A stretch of 64,000 nucleotides of DNA from NCBI GenBank assembly GCA_951230915.1, contig OX579640.1:19798981-19862980 (forward strand), given 5' to 3'. The DNA is from Antitrichia curtipendula. Lineage: Eukaryota; Streptophyta; Bryopsida; Hypnales; Leucodontaceae. Positions 1 through 11,400 of this stretch are shown in pieces. The notes below the pieces were generated by a model. The model was not told where the DNA came from and did no database searches. It saw only the letters and a program-made list of their open reading frames with translations. Each line of letters starts with the position of its first letter. The first letter of the stretch is position 1. The position numbers and the translations under genes are program-made.

Positions 1-2340
1 AGAAGTGTTTGGATTGATAGATATTCTTAGTTAGGATTCCTATTTGTTTTGAACAACAACATTTGAATCCTTTAATATCTTTAAATTAAAATTTTACTTC
101 CTATTTAGACTCGTTGATAATTTTGTGAATATTTAGTATCATTGATCTAATTTTTTTTCTTATTGTAGATATTGCATTGATTCCATTATTAATAAATAAA
201 TAAAATTAAACTTTAGAATAATATGACAAAATTATAATGAAAATTAATTGTATTGAAGAATTTAGCACAAATGACAAAATTAGAATGAATCTTTATTGAA
301 CAATTTAGATCCAAAATGTGTGATTTGCTACAAAAAAAGTTAACAAAATAATTAATTAATATTTTAAAAATGATATATTTGAATAGTATTGAATTAAATT
401 TATCTACTAATGTAAGAGTAAAATGTGTTTTAAACTTTAAGTTTTAAAGTCCTAACTTTGTAACCATAGTGCCAACCTTCAATTTCTACTTTTTCCTCTA
501 ACAATCATGCATATGCTTTCTACACATAGTAATTTTCTTGGAAAAATTTGAAAGAAAATCAAAATCAATTATTGAAATTTTTTAAAGTTTTGAAGCCAAT
601 ATTCATATCCATTACAAAAAGTGATCAAAATATCTTAAAAAGTTGAAGGTTCTTTGAAAAAACTATAGTTGAAAATCATAATTAAATATCATGTTTTAAG
701 CTTTAAAAATTGGCTTGGTTCAAATTCTGGTAATATCCATCCAACTTGCAATTGAAAACTACAAAGTAAATATGAGTTTTAAATTTAGATTATTAAATGA
801 AAGTCAAATTCAAATAAAATCATATTTAAAGTCGAAAAAGCTTGAATTATCTAAAAGTCAAAAATTGGCTTAATGAATATATAGAAAAGTCAATTGAAGA
901 TGGAAACCCCTAAAAATTTCACAAATTTTTCAAATGACTTAAATTTACACTATATATAAAAGTAATTAGTATGCATTTACTATCAAAAAAATTATTTAAA
1001 ATTTTCTCTTTTATTTCTAAATGAGTGGAATTTAACTCTATTTATATCAAAATGAAGGAATTTATCATCTGTGTTGCTCCATCATTTGCAATTTTTTGTT
1101 AAATGACAAATTCTAATTGATTTTTTTTGTGAAAATGGAACTCCCTATAATTTATAAAACTATCAAAATGAAATGCTTGATTTTGAAAATAGAATGTCAA
1201 CAAATTGAATGCTTGTTCAATGATAGTGACATAAAAAAACATCATAATTTTATACCTAGTATATAATAAGCTCTTACCATTTGTATTTTCAATGACACAT
1301 TGCAAACATACATACAACTTTTGAAATTTTTTGTACATTTTTAAAGATTGAAAATACATGTATATTCGGTTCAAAGTGTATGTTTATATATGCCTTTAGT
1401 ACTTATTGAAGTGCTCACTTTGAAATTAGAAGGTCAATCTAATCAACTAAACATCAAATTTTATTACCTTGAAATAAAAAAGTACAAATTCTCTTGTATA
1501 TGCTATAAATGAATAATATTGTAATACATTTGTATATATAGAAGTATTGTAGAGTATTGTATCTAATGGTCTAGGTTGGCATTTTTTGCCAAATGAAAAT
1601 TGACAAATGTAATCCAAAAATGCTTGAAAACAAAAAGATTTATTTTTCTCCATACAATATTCTTTGTGAAAAAATAATATTCCAACAATTCTAGCACCTA
1701 TTTGTGAAAATAGTTTTTGCTAATCTTGGAACAATATTATTAGCATATTATTAGGACACATTGTGGTTTGTGAAGACCTCTTTAGCTTAGAATACAACAA
1801 TTCTTGTACCATATTGATGCACTCCAAGATTAATTACATCCTTCCACTTTGCAAGATATCATGAGTAGGATTTATTTTCACAATTTTCAACATTACATGC
1901 TTTGATTGATCACTTTTAGGTCCTATGAGATTTACACAGGTAACACTATTTGATTTTTAACAACTATTCTTTGAAATAAAACATGTTTTCTGCATCCGTT
2001 TTGCAATGAAAATTTTCTTGGTGATTTATTACCAAAATCTTACTTTATTTTCAAATTATCTTCCCTTACACTAGTAAAAGTTTTTAAAAATGTGATCAAA
2101 TTGCCAAAAGCATCTCCAAGAATTATGAGATATATCAACACTTGGATGAAATTTATTATATTTAAATGATATTGTAGGTGATTGAATGATAGATGATCAA
2201 AATTGGATGGTTTCTCTCACCTTTTAGAATTCTTGGGTGCATTTCATGCAAGAAAAAAATCCATGGATCTAAAGCGATTACTTCATATTAAACTAAAAAA
2301 TAGTCCAAAATCTCAATGTTCCGAGAGAACTACTCATTAG
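1..2340. other. AT-rich intergenic DNA, no gene seen
   Basis: This stretch is very AT-rich. Short open frames on the minus strand (1099-1374, 1447-1653) have low-complexity composition and no recognisable domain, so I treat them as chance. No RNA gene or clear element end was seen. Confidence 0.6.
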
Positions 2341-2479
2341 TTTATCATTAGCCAATGCATAACATTGTTAACCATTTCTAAGTGGGAGCCTCCCAATGTG
2401 AAGTTATTGTAGTCCAAACTATAGCCATTAGTGATGAGTAGTCCAAAGGTAGCATCTTCATTGAATCAACCATTTTTAG

Positions 2480-3020
2480 GTCACTGCACATTATGGCCAA
2501 AGGTTGAGAGGCCGTGGGTTTCCACCAATCAAATTTCAAAAAACTAAGATTTTGGCCTTTTTGAACCTTTACACTAGAAGGCACAAGTCTAAAGGTCATC
2601 ACCCTCCAACTACCTACGTGACAATAATAAATTGTCTACATGGTGACGAACTCTCAAAGGAAGTTTGGGTTGGTTAAAATTGGAAACCCCTGCTATGGCC
2701 AAGAGGTTGTTGACTTATGACAAGTTCTCAACCATTAGATTGGTAGGTGGAAGTTCATTGCTAAGAATTGGGAATTTGGGCTTGGCCTTTGGAGGCTTCA
2801 CACTATGGGTGTCCAAATTGAGAGGCCGTGGGAGTTTATTGCCAAGGATTTGGACTTTGGGCTTGGCCTTTAGAGGCTTTGCAGTTCACACTATGGCTGG
2901 CCAAAGGCTCCAATTCTTATATTTTATTGCCTATTTATTACTCATTTCTTTGGACTCTCAACAAAACTTGGTCACTCAATCCCATAGCCTCTCAACTTGG
3001 ACGGCCATAACGTGAAGTGG
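2480..3020. repeat. Cluster of short direct and inverted repeats
   Basis: A segment with GGGCTTGGCCTTTGGAGGC near 2775-2800 recurs about 80 bp later with small changes. The phrase TTGAGAGGCCGTGGG occurs near 2505 and 2817 and, inverted, near 2980-3012. Open frames over it (2665-3015 +) follow the repeat and look non-coding. It is probably a decayed composite repeat of unknown class. Confidence 0.5.
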
Positions 3021-3204
3021 CCCTTATGTTGTTGAATCACCATGCAAGTAGCCAATATTATCATTCTAATTATAACTAAATATTTTGGCAAGCACCCATG
3101 GAGAATTTTTCCTCCTTTGAGGGGGAAGGAATCCCCCAACTTAAAAATGTTACGTGGAATTGGGGAGAAAAAATGGTTGCAAATTTGAAAACATCCCTCC
3201 CCCT

Positions 3205-3325
3205 GGTGAAAAATCTATAAAAATTCTATGCAGAGTAAAAATAGAGAAAAAAAAACCGGGCTCTGTGCTTGAAAAAACGGAATTGAAGGAAAATAGCTGG
3301 TAAACCTCCAAAAAAATCCTCCAGC
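3205..3325. repeat. Dispersed repeat, partner at 42918-43070
   Basis: The words AAAAACCGG, GAATTGAAGGAAA and TAGCTGGTAAA follow one another here and again, in the same order, about 39.7 kb away. The intervening bases are similar but diverged. No coding potential or terminal structure was recognised, so the class is unknown. Confidence 0.5.
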
Positions 3326-3603
3326 GACTCCCATTGGAGCGTCTCATTTTCGGTCCTACCCAATGAATTTGATCCATTTGTTTTTTTTCTAAAAAAGAAA
3401 CAAAAAGGCTTGAACTTTCCCCAGATGCCCCCGGCGCTAAACTGGCAACCAATGGGCTCCCTCTCCATATCCTAGGACACTGCTTTATGCCAAATTTTTA
3501 CGTTCCAAAAATCAGCTAAATTGTAGCTGTTCATGAATTTTTTAGCCAAAAGTTACATAATTGCTTGGGAGCATCTTTTATTAAGTGGCCGGGGGGAAAA
3601 AAA

Positions 3604-3767
3604 GGGCCAGGAAAATTTGACCCCCTCATTGCCCAAACCAAGGATAATCTTAAAAAAAATTCCCCTATTTTGAATTCAGCATTAAAAAAATAAATTAGTA
3701 TGTTGCAAATAGAAAATTCCAGTGTTTGCCCCAGTTGGGCAATGAGGGGGTCAAATCGCCCTGGCCA
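3604..3767. mobile_element. Short inverted-repeat element (MITE-like)
   Basis: Two near-perfect arms face each other. The left arm (about 3605-3637) reads GGCCAGG, a short AT bridge, then TTTGACCCCCTCATTGCCC. The right arm (about 3735-3765) is its reverse complement with a few changes. The interior of about 100 bp is AT-rich and non-coding. The terminal sequence resembles a second element at 26029-26265, and the CCCCTCA..GCCCAA part resembles the ends of the larger element at 30794-31780. I see no convincing target duplication. Confidence 0.65.
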
Positions 3768-3893
3768 AAAGAAAGCTGCTGGAATTAATCAACTAATGTC
3801 TTCATTTGTAGCCTCCAATTGTAGAATTTAGCCTTAGTGGGAAAAATCGTTGCCAACCAAGATTCGCCCTTTGTCTAAATATCTCCAGGCTCC

Positions 3894-3987
3894 GGTTTGG
3901 AATAGCTTTTTTTTTTTTTTTTTTTTTTTGACACAAATAAAAGGGAGCCTTTTACTGCAGGAAAGAATAAAAGGTTTGGAATAGCTT
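3894..3987 (-). mobile_element. Poly(A)-tailed retro-insertion, 5' truncated
   Basis: The 15-base direct repeat GGTTTGGAATAGCTT occurs at 3894-3908 and 3973-3987. Between the copies lie a run of 23 T (3907-3929) and about 43 further bases. Read on the minus strand this is a short sequence followed by a poly(A) tail between a 15-bp target-site duplication, the usual product of LINE-type target-primed reverse transcription. The insert is too short to tell whether its source was a SINE, a LINE 3' end or an mRNA. Confidence 0.65.
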
Positions 3988-4216
3988 GGTGTGTGTGTGT
4001 GTGTGGATAATAAAGGACAAGCATGTGTGCACAATAAAGGGGGAATCTCAACAAGAGAATTCAATGTCAATGTCTAATAATTCCATTTTAAGTGTCAATA
4101 ATTCAAGGATTAGCCTTCAAAGTCTGCGATTAGGGGATTGGATTAGGGCAACGGGCAGCCATACTTTTGGGGGGGATAAATTCATTGCCCAATTTCAACG
4201 AACATATTCATTTGTT

Positions 4217-4411
4217 CTACACTGAATATGGGTATTAAGGGGACCAAAAAATTAAAAGGGACTTATTGTAGAAAATTGTAGATGTTTGAAACATGATGTA
4301 CAACCCCTGGACACTTCAATAACTATTGATGTACAACTAAGGTAGATATGTACGTAGTGTGTAGTGTCGATTAATTAGTATGGGTCCCCTAAAAGTCCAT
4401 ATTCAGTGTAG
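4217..4411. mobile_element. Short inverted-repeat element (MITE-like)
   Basis: The left arm (4217-4245) contains CTACACTGAATATGG followed by TTAAGGGGACC. The right arm (4382-4411) is the reverse complement with small differences. The spacer of about 135 bp is non-coding and holds TGTACAAC-type words twice. No target duplication could be fixed. Confidence 0.6.
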
Positions 4412-4419
4412 GCAATGTT

Positions 4420-5015
4420 TGGGATATTTTTTTGAATTTTATCAACTATTTTCCTTTAGTTTCTACATTGAATTGTTTTTTCAAGTACTAAGGTTGGGTT
4501 TTTTCTCTATTGTTTTACTTTAAATAGAAATTTTATAGTTTTTTTCACCAATTTTTTTGCCAAAGGTTTCAAATTGCAAATGCTTTTTTATTTCCCAATT
4601 CTACTAGCTAACTTTGAACTGGCTGCCATTTTTTCCTTAACAATAGTCTTAGATAAAAGTACCTTTTGGGGGGAGCAAAAAAACCCTTTGAAGCAATATA
4701 ATTTTTTGATTGCAATAATTTTGTGTACAATATTACTCTATCTTTGGTGAATGTATACAATTTTTGGATGAATAAACTTTCATCGTCATCATGCATCTTT
4801 CATCTATATCATTCTATAAATGAAATTAAAGAGTTTATTGACGCCAATGAAATCAAAGTAGTTTTGTATAGAGCTCAAATGCATTTTCCTTGGTGCAACA
4901 ACTCAATCCAAATCAACACCTAAGTGACCATATACGGTTGCTTAAAAATTTTAGGCTCATTTCGGTGTGGATAGTTAAATTTCTTTTATTGGTTTAAATA
5001 TTTTTATGGGCAATA
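4420..5015. other. AT-rich intergenic DNA, nothing recognised
   Basis: Low-complexity AT-rich sequence. The open frames at 4608-4923 show no domain, and no RNA gene or repeat end was recognised. Confidence 0.5.
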
Positions 5016-6332
5016 TTAACCCCTAAAGTCCTATTGTCCTCTCAGGGGAGAAAATGGATTTTAGGTAGGCTTCTATGGTTTCAATATTTGTCTTGATATT
5101 CTAAATCTTTTCTTTTGGAAAGATAGAAAAACACATCAACGTTTCAAAAATATAATTTTTATTTCAATCGGAGTCCGTAAGCAAAAGTTATGGCACGAAA
5201 AGCTCTTTTTTAGTTCGACAGGTAAAAACCCCCCTTCTAAAGAGTGTAAAGTCAAATTTTATTTATTTTTTCTTTGTAAAGTTTATATTTTTATATACAT
5301 AGGAAGCTTTGATTTATTCCATTTGGATTTGTTATGTGAAAGTTATGGACAATCTTGTTTTTTGGGCAATTAGAGCATCTTCTTGAAAAAAATAACTTGT
5401 AGGATTCATTTTTTACCTCAATTTTCAGAATTAAAAATAAATAAAAATTTACAAGGTTAAGATCTCTAGCTAAAATAATCTCACCATTGAAATAAGTGTA
5501 TTTCAATTCCATCTTAGAGCTATAAACAATTTAGGTGTTTCTTCAATCTTGAATCTTCCTCTATTTAGCAATTTTTTAATGAGTAAAAAATAAGTGTTTA
5601 TTTGTTGAATTTTTTTTCCTAGACTCTCCACTTAATTTTTTATCATATAAATTAGAAATTCAAAATCAGTAGAGCCAAAATTATAATCTATGAAGGTTCA
5701 AAGCCCCAAAATGTAGTTGAGTAAGGTGCAAAAAAAACTTGTTTACTTTCTTGACTTTGAACAAAGCTTGCCAATTTCACTTGATTTGAGATTTAAGAAA
5801 TCGTACTTATCCGTTTGCTTTGGAAATGGTCCCAATGGAAAGTGTAAAGTGTTTTCATGATTTTCACCATTGAAAATTTAAACTTAAAAGTGTTGATTTG
5901 GAGCTATTTGTAATTTCTACTTATTAAAAAGATTGCATTTCAACAATTGCAAGGTGGATCATGTTATGAGTTTGATTTTTTTTTAATCTAAAATTAAGTT
6001 TTTTGAAAGTGAATTTTAGTGTACTAACACTACTCGTAGTTGTTCATATTACCTCCCATCCCAAAAAACTTTTGTATGCAAATTTTTGAAATATCATAAG
6101 AAGGGACAACATACTAAAAATAGAATGCATACATTTCTCTTGTTATAATCTTACAACTCCTATGCAATTTCACACTCAAAATTGGTTTGTATAATAATAA
6201 GCAAGCCCTCTAAACATCTATACGGTCAAATTTTGAAGGAAATTTTTTTGCTTCATTGATGATAAGATAAACCCATGTTCTTTTTTCATTAGGAAAAACA
6301 CCCTTGGAAAAGCTTAGGCACTTAGGGGGTAA
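5016..6332. mobile_element. TTAA element, copy 1 (piggyBac-like, non-autonomous)
   Basis: The left end is TTAA followed by CCCCTAAAGTCC. The right end is CTTAGGGG followed by GTAA, a probable mutated TTAA. The interior is AT-rich and non-coding. Its 3' half (from about 5640) is found again as reverse complement in the element at 17199-18008, and its middle (from about 5340) matches 62688 onward. It contains two copies of the recurrent module ending in GCAAAAGTTATGGC (about 5183) and GTGAAAGTTATGGAC (about 5335). TTAA target sites and C-rich/G-rich termini are the piggyBac hallmark; no transposase is present, so the assignment is inference. Confidence 0.6.
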
Positions 6333-7149
6333 CTTTGGCGTGTTCAATTTTCTTTTCTTGAGTTACATAATCTCATTTATTTAATGAGGCTTCAAATAAT
6401 TTTTTTGCACTTTTAATACAAGAAAATAGATATCTTCAACAAATCTTTAAATGCAGAGCTTGGCTCTGAACTAGTCGCACTTTGTTCAAGTGATGCCTAG
6501 ACAACAAATCTAAAGTCCAAGAGAGTTACATTGGGTCCATTAAAATCCCTTCATGCTCAAACTCAACAATACAATATCGTTACTATATCAAGTAACAATT
6601 GTATAGTGGAACCTCTAAACTACCAAGATCACAATGTTTTTAATTAGTGCAAAGTTGAAATATTAGTGAATAGTGCTACTTTTATAGTGACACTACTTTA
6701 GCGGCCTCACTAATAGATAAAGTAGAATAATCCAATGCCATCAGTCACCCAATTCCAGCATCTATTGAACCTTCCCATTTGCATTAGTCACCCATCCATT
6801 ACTACAATCTTAGCAACCCTTTAGCATCATAACAATGCACTTGGGAGGGGACAAGTTAGCATGTGATTTTGCATGGGTCTACCCATGCAATATCAAATTA
6901 GTCCCAAGAAACTTTGGAAAATCACAAAAAATTCATTTTTTTATTGGAATGTTTTTAGTCTACTTGCAAATGACTTCCCTTGAACTTTTCTATCTTTGAA
7001 AAATAAGTGAGGTGATGAATAGTTTCTCCAAGGTACGGAGAGAGCAAATCTGCTAGGCATGTTTACCTTAGACCAATGTACTTGATGAAATTTGTTGTCT
7101 CCACTCCCCAGGAATTTTAAAATACTTAGAAAGAACACTGGTTTGGGGG
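6333..7149. other. Intergenic DNA upstream of the HD-Zip gene
   Basis: AT-rich sequence without a credible gene, ending at an abrupt rise in GC near 7150. It may contain distal promoter elements of the gene starting downstream, but none can be assigned. Confidence 0.5.
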
Positions 7150-8498
7150 TACAGAAAAGGAGAGGTGGGCAACAAGGCGCATGCAGGAGGACGGACGCCC
7201 CACTCCGCCAAGGGCCACCATCACGGAATGGCTCCGGGCCCGCACTGCCGCCCGCGTCTGTCCACGGCGTTGACGCCGTCAGTCAGCGGCCTCTCCTCCA
7301 CCCGACTGCAGCGTCCGTCCAGGTACAGGCGCCGCAGGCTTTCGTTTGTACTCCCCCCTTTGTGGACCAACCAGACGGCGCGGGGGCAGACTGTGACCAC
7401 CGCCCGCAGTAACATGCCGTGGTAAGTAAACTCCCCGCAACTCCAGGTGGGAGAGAGACAGACACAGACACACAGCGCGCGCGCGGGCTGGCTGGCTGGC
7501 GGGGTCGGGGCGGGCAAGGGCCGCTTTGTATGCAGCTCTCTCTTTCTACCGCTACTTATTCTGCTTTGCGCTTGTTGATTTCACTGTTCATGCATAGCAG
7601 AGTCGTATTGTACAGCAGCGTCGTAGTATCCAAAGTTTGTAGTTGCTGCTGCTGCTCCTGCGGCCGCTGTATCCTGGCGCCGTCATCGCATCTTTTCGTT
7701 ACGCGCATATTCTCTCTTTTTCGTTTTTTTGCAGGAAGTGAGTGACGAGTGAGAGCATCGGAGTTCTTTTATCTCGAGGTGAGGTGAGGGGAGTGAGAGG
7801 GGAGTGTGTGTGAGAGAGAGTGAGTGAGAGAGACGGAAGGGAGACTCGAGAAAGAGAGGGTAGCCGGCAGTGTGACGGTGAGGATTTTGTAGGTGTAAGT
7901 GGTTAGTGTTCAAGGCTTGGAAGGCTACGAGTGCAACACGAGTTGCGAATGGGCCTTGAGTACTAACTGTTAAGCCTATTGTGCGAATTCGTTGAGGCGA
8001 TGACCGGCTCTTAGCTTCATTTCGTACAACGCAGCTCTCTGTTTCAGGAAACTGGCTCATTGTTATCCTGAGCTGCAGCTACGGAGCTAGAAGGCTTCAT
8101 CTAGTGATAAGTAGGCGGATCAGCTATTTTCAATATCGGGGAAGGGATGGCCATAGCTGGTTAAGGCCATTTGAAAACGTTTGTCGATCTGCTGTGAATT
8201 GAAGCGCCGTTTGACTTCTTCCTTCTCCAGTCAAGAAGCGCCTGTGTGCGAGGCCTACGATCCGCTGTTTTTGAGGTTGTGTGATAAGTCAAAACCCTTG
8301 CAAGTTCTAGCGGGACACTGCACTGGTCCAAAAGGTTCGGAGCACCTTTCTGTAGTGCTCTTTCGTTCTTGTTCTAGCTTTTTGAAGTCGGACGAACCTT
8401 GTTTGGGAGCAGTGGCAGGAGTGAGTGTGAAGGTTTTCCAGCTCCGCAGATAATGTGAGGGAAAGACTTGCCTGCGAGATCCTGCGAGCCTGCAGATA
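7150..8498 (+). promoter_or_regulatory. GC-rich promoter and long 5' leader of HD-Zip III gene
   Basis: GC content rises sharply at about 7150. A probable leader intron runs from GTAAGT at 7422 to a pyrimidine-rich TTTTTTTGCAG ending at 7734. A GA-rich tract (about 7775-7860) and a CTGCTGCTG tract (about 7643-7665) follow. Many upstream ATGs and short open frames lie in the leader, suggesting uORF control, as is common for long plant regulatory-gene leaders. The transcription start cannot be fixed from sequence. Confidence 0.5.
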
Positions 8499-11400
8499 AT
8501 GCCTGCTCCGATGTTTCACATGGAGAACGATTTTGAGACCTTCGACTCAAGCATGGAAAAGGTAGTGTACAGACAGATAGGTGTAGACGGTGACAATGTG
8601 ATGCATTTCGGGGTGGGAGACAAGATTTTCCTCTACGTCGTTCTCCTACATTCGCGAGTTCCGTACATATGGAATGCGGGAGTTACGAGCCTGAAGTTTT
8701 GTGCTCGTTTTGAACGGGATTGTAGTGGTGTCGTGTTCCTGTCCAACTCTTAAAGCCGTAAGGGTCAAGGGGTGCTTGATTAGCATCTACAAAATGTGGT
8801 CCAGTAGAATGGTAGTTTGGTCTATGTTTAGATTTACTTTCAGCGGCACCGGTAATGTGTAGGTGTGAGAAGTCCTGATTTGACGTTTGCTTTTCTCGAT
8901 CCATGGATTCTGCTCTGAGTGCTCTATTGCTCTTTCGGAGGATTTAAAGAAGATCAGCTATTTGTTGTAGTCTTCAAGCATCCGGGGAAACTCACTTGCA
9001 CTCCATGACAACAATAGCGACCTTTTGAAATGGAATTTGCAAGAGTTTGGCTTCACGCTGGACATTCAATTTTGAACTGTCCAGGGTCTGAAGAGTTTAA
9101 GCTTCGTGGAGGCAACTACACTTTTAGGGACTGCAGTCAGCAGAACGCTGTGTGAACATCTTCAATCTTAGCTTCTGGTTTATGGATTGCGAAATCAACG
9201 AATGAATCTTTTCTTTTTTCAGTATTCGGATTCGTTTGCTCTGATACTTTTGATAACGGTCTGTGCGAAACTTACCGTGTAGGTTCTGTGAACTGCTTTA
9301 AACTTTTCTGAAGTTCATAGTGGAAATTCCTTTCGGAACGCCATAGGAACTGAAGCTGGTCGGATATATGATTCAAATTTCAGCGAAGTACATGGAGATG
9401 TTTCTTCTGCTGCCATTTCGTCATTCTATGAGTAATGTCCTCCTCCTGTAACCTCTGTAAATGGGAATACTTGAGCATGTTTGAACCGATCTGTTTTATG
9501 CATGCAGGCTGGTTCTGATAAATACAAGAGCATGGATGCCTCTGGTAAGTATGTGCGTTACACTAATGAGCAAGTGGAAGCATTGGAGCGTGTGTATCAC
9601 GAATGCCCGAAACCAAGCTCTATCCGACGGCACCAACTAATTAAAGAGAGTCCAATCTTGGCGAATATCGAGCCCAAACAAATCAAAGTTTGGTTTCAGA
9701 ATCGCCGGTATGAATCGCTCAGATTCACCTGTATTCCAAGAAATTCTACGCATACGCAACTCTAGGGCATTAACTTCTCTATTTATTAAAATCCTTCAAT
9801 GGGGATTGATCAACATAAATTTTTGGCTACTTAGTGAGGAAGTATTTGCATGACTAGACTGTATTCAATCTTGAATCCACTGCGTGCTGAACCGCCGCTT
9901 CGTAACTTCGCCACTTCACTATTTCCATGTGCAAGCTTTATGTTCCTACTGTTAAGTAGATCGGTGGAGTGGTCTGTGCAAATGTGCTATAGCACATTTG
10001 TTCACGTTAGAAGGAAAAAGTGGTAATGTAGGAGGTAGTAATGATGGAAGTCATTGTAATACTTGTTTCAGTTGTCGGGAGAAGCAACGGAAGGAAGCAA
10101 CGAGGCTGGTCAGTGTCAACGCAAAGCTCACGGCGTTGAACAAACTGCTAATGGAGGAGAACGAGCGATTGGCGAAGCATACTTCGCAGCTTACCCTCGA
10201 TAACCATGCGTTACGCCAGCAGCTACCTAACCTGCCCTTGCCTGATGGCAAACGTCGTCTTTCTGCGCAGGTGAGTCTCTATGTTTGTTGTAATCTACAA
10301 TATCTTATGCAAGTTGGAGGCCATTATCAGAAGAGTCAGCATAGTCAAGAGCTGGAATTTGTGGATCATTACACCTGCATTTCTATGTAGGAAATCTAGA
10401 GGGCAATCTAGAGGGAACTGTGTTTAGTGATAGATCTTGAAGTTGTACACAAGGTGGTATCTTTGTTAAATTAGATGGGCAGGCTGGTGTGGCCTCCACA
10501 GATACCAGCTGCGATTCTGCTGTTACTGGTGGACTTCCTCAGCACCCCACTCCAGAGAATTCTCCTCCGGATGGTAGCCCTGCTGGGTAATACACATTAA
10601 AAACCAGCACCTTTCTAAATGAACTTGGTATTTCTGCTAGAATTATTTCGACTTGAAGAGTCCTGATTACCAGTGTTTCCTCTAGGACTTTTGAGTCCTG
10701 TGTTACGCTTTCCTTTATACCCATGACTGGAGAGTAAATCGAACAGCTGACCATGTTGATGTACCGATCGATTTTTTTCTATTGGTTCATGTCTGACTGA
10801 TTGAGACATATCCACCAAATAGCACGCCGCTACCCTGACGCGACGCTTATGTTTCCAGATTAATTTCTATCGCGGAAGAGGCACTAACGGATTTTCTGGG
10901 AAAGGCAACAGGAACCGCAGTGGATTGGATACAGTTACCTGGTATGAAGGTACAAACGTCACACTTTCTGAACCATCATCATGGACGTGTTCTGACAGCA
11001 GGAATTTGAACCTGTTGCACTTTCTCAGTCTGTAGATTTCTGAAATATATTTACCATCACACGTAAATATTATAATAATCTTCAACTCGAAGCAATGTAG
11101 TCTCATCAATCAATGATGCAGATAAGTAATTAGATACTGGACTGGAGCTATAACGAGGACTGACACTCTAGCTGACACGGAATCGATACTGACTTTTGGG
11201 CTGGGAGGGAGATCATGTTGGTGCTTGAACCAAGAGTGTGTTGGTATTTGAATTGGTTGCAACGCTCATTACTGATACTTCCCTCATGAAATGCAGCCTG
11301 GTCCGGATGCCATTGGCATCATAGCTATATCCCATGGTTGTGTGGGCATAGCCGCTCGAGCCTGTGGCCTTGTGGCGCTCGATGTTACTAAGGTTGCTGA

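Noticed and set aside
3150..3468. Minus-strand frames of 80 and 100 codons
   Set aside because: They cover a dispersed repeat, are Phe/Ser-rich, and have no motif or splice context.
7092..7517. Five overlapping open frames up to 106 codons
   Set aside because: Shadows of the GC-rich leader of the HD-Zip III gene; Arg/Pro-rich on plus and Cys/Ser-rich on minus, with no recognisable domain.
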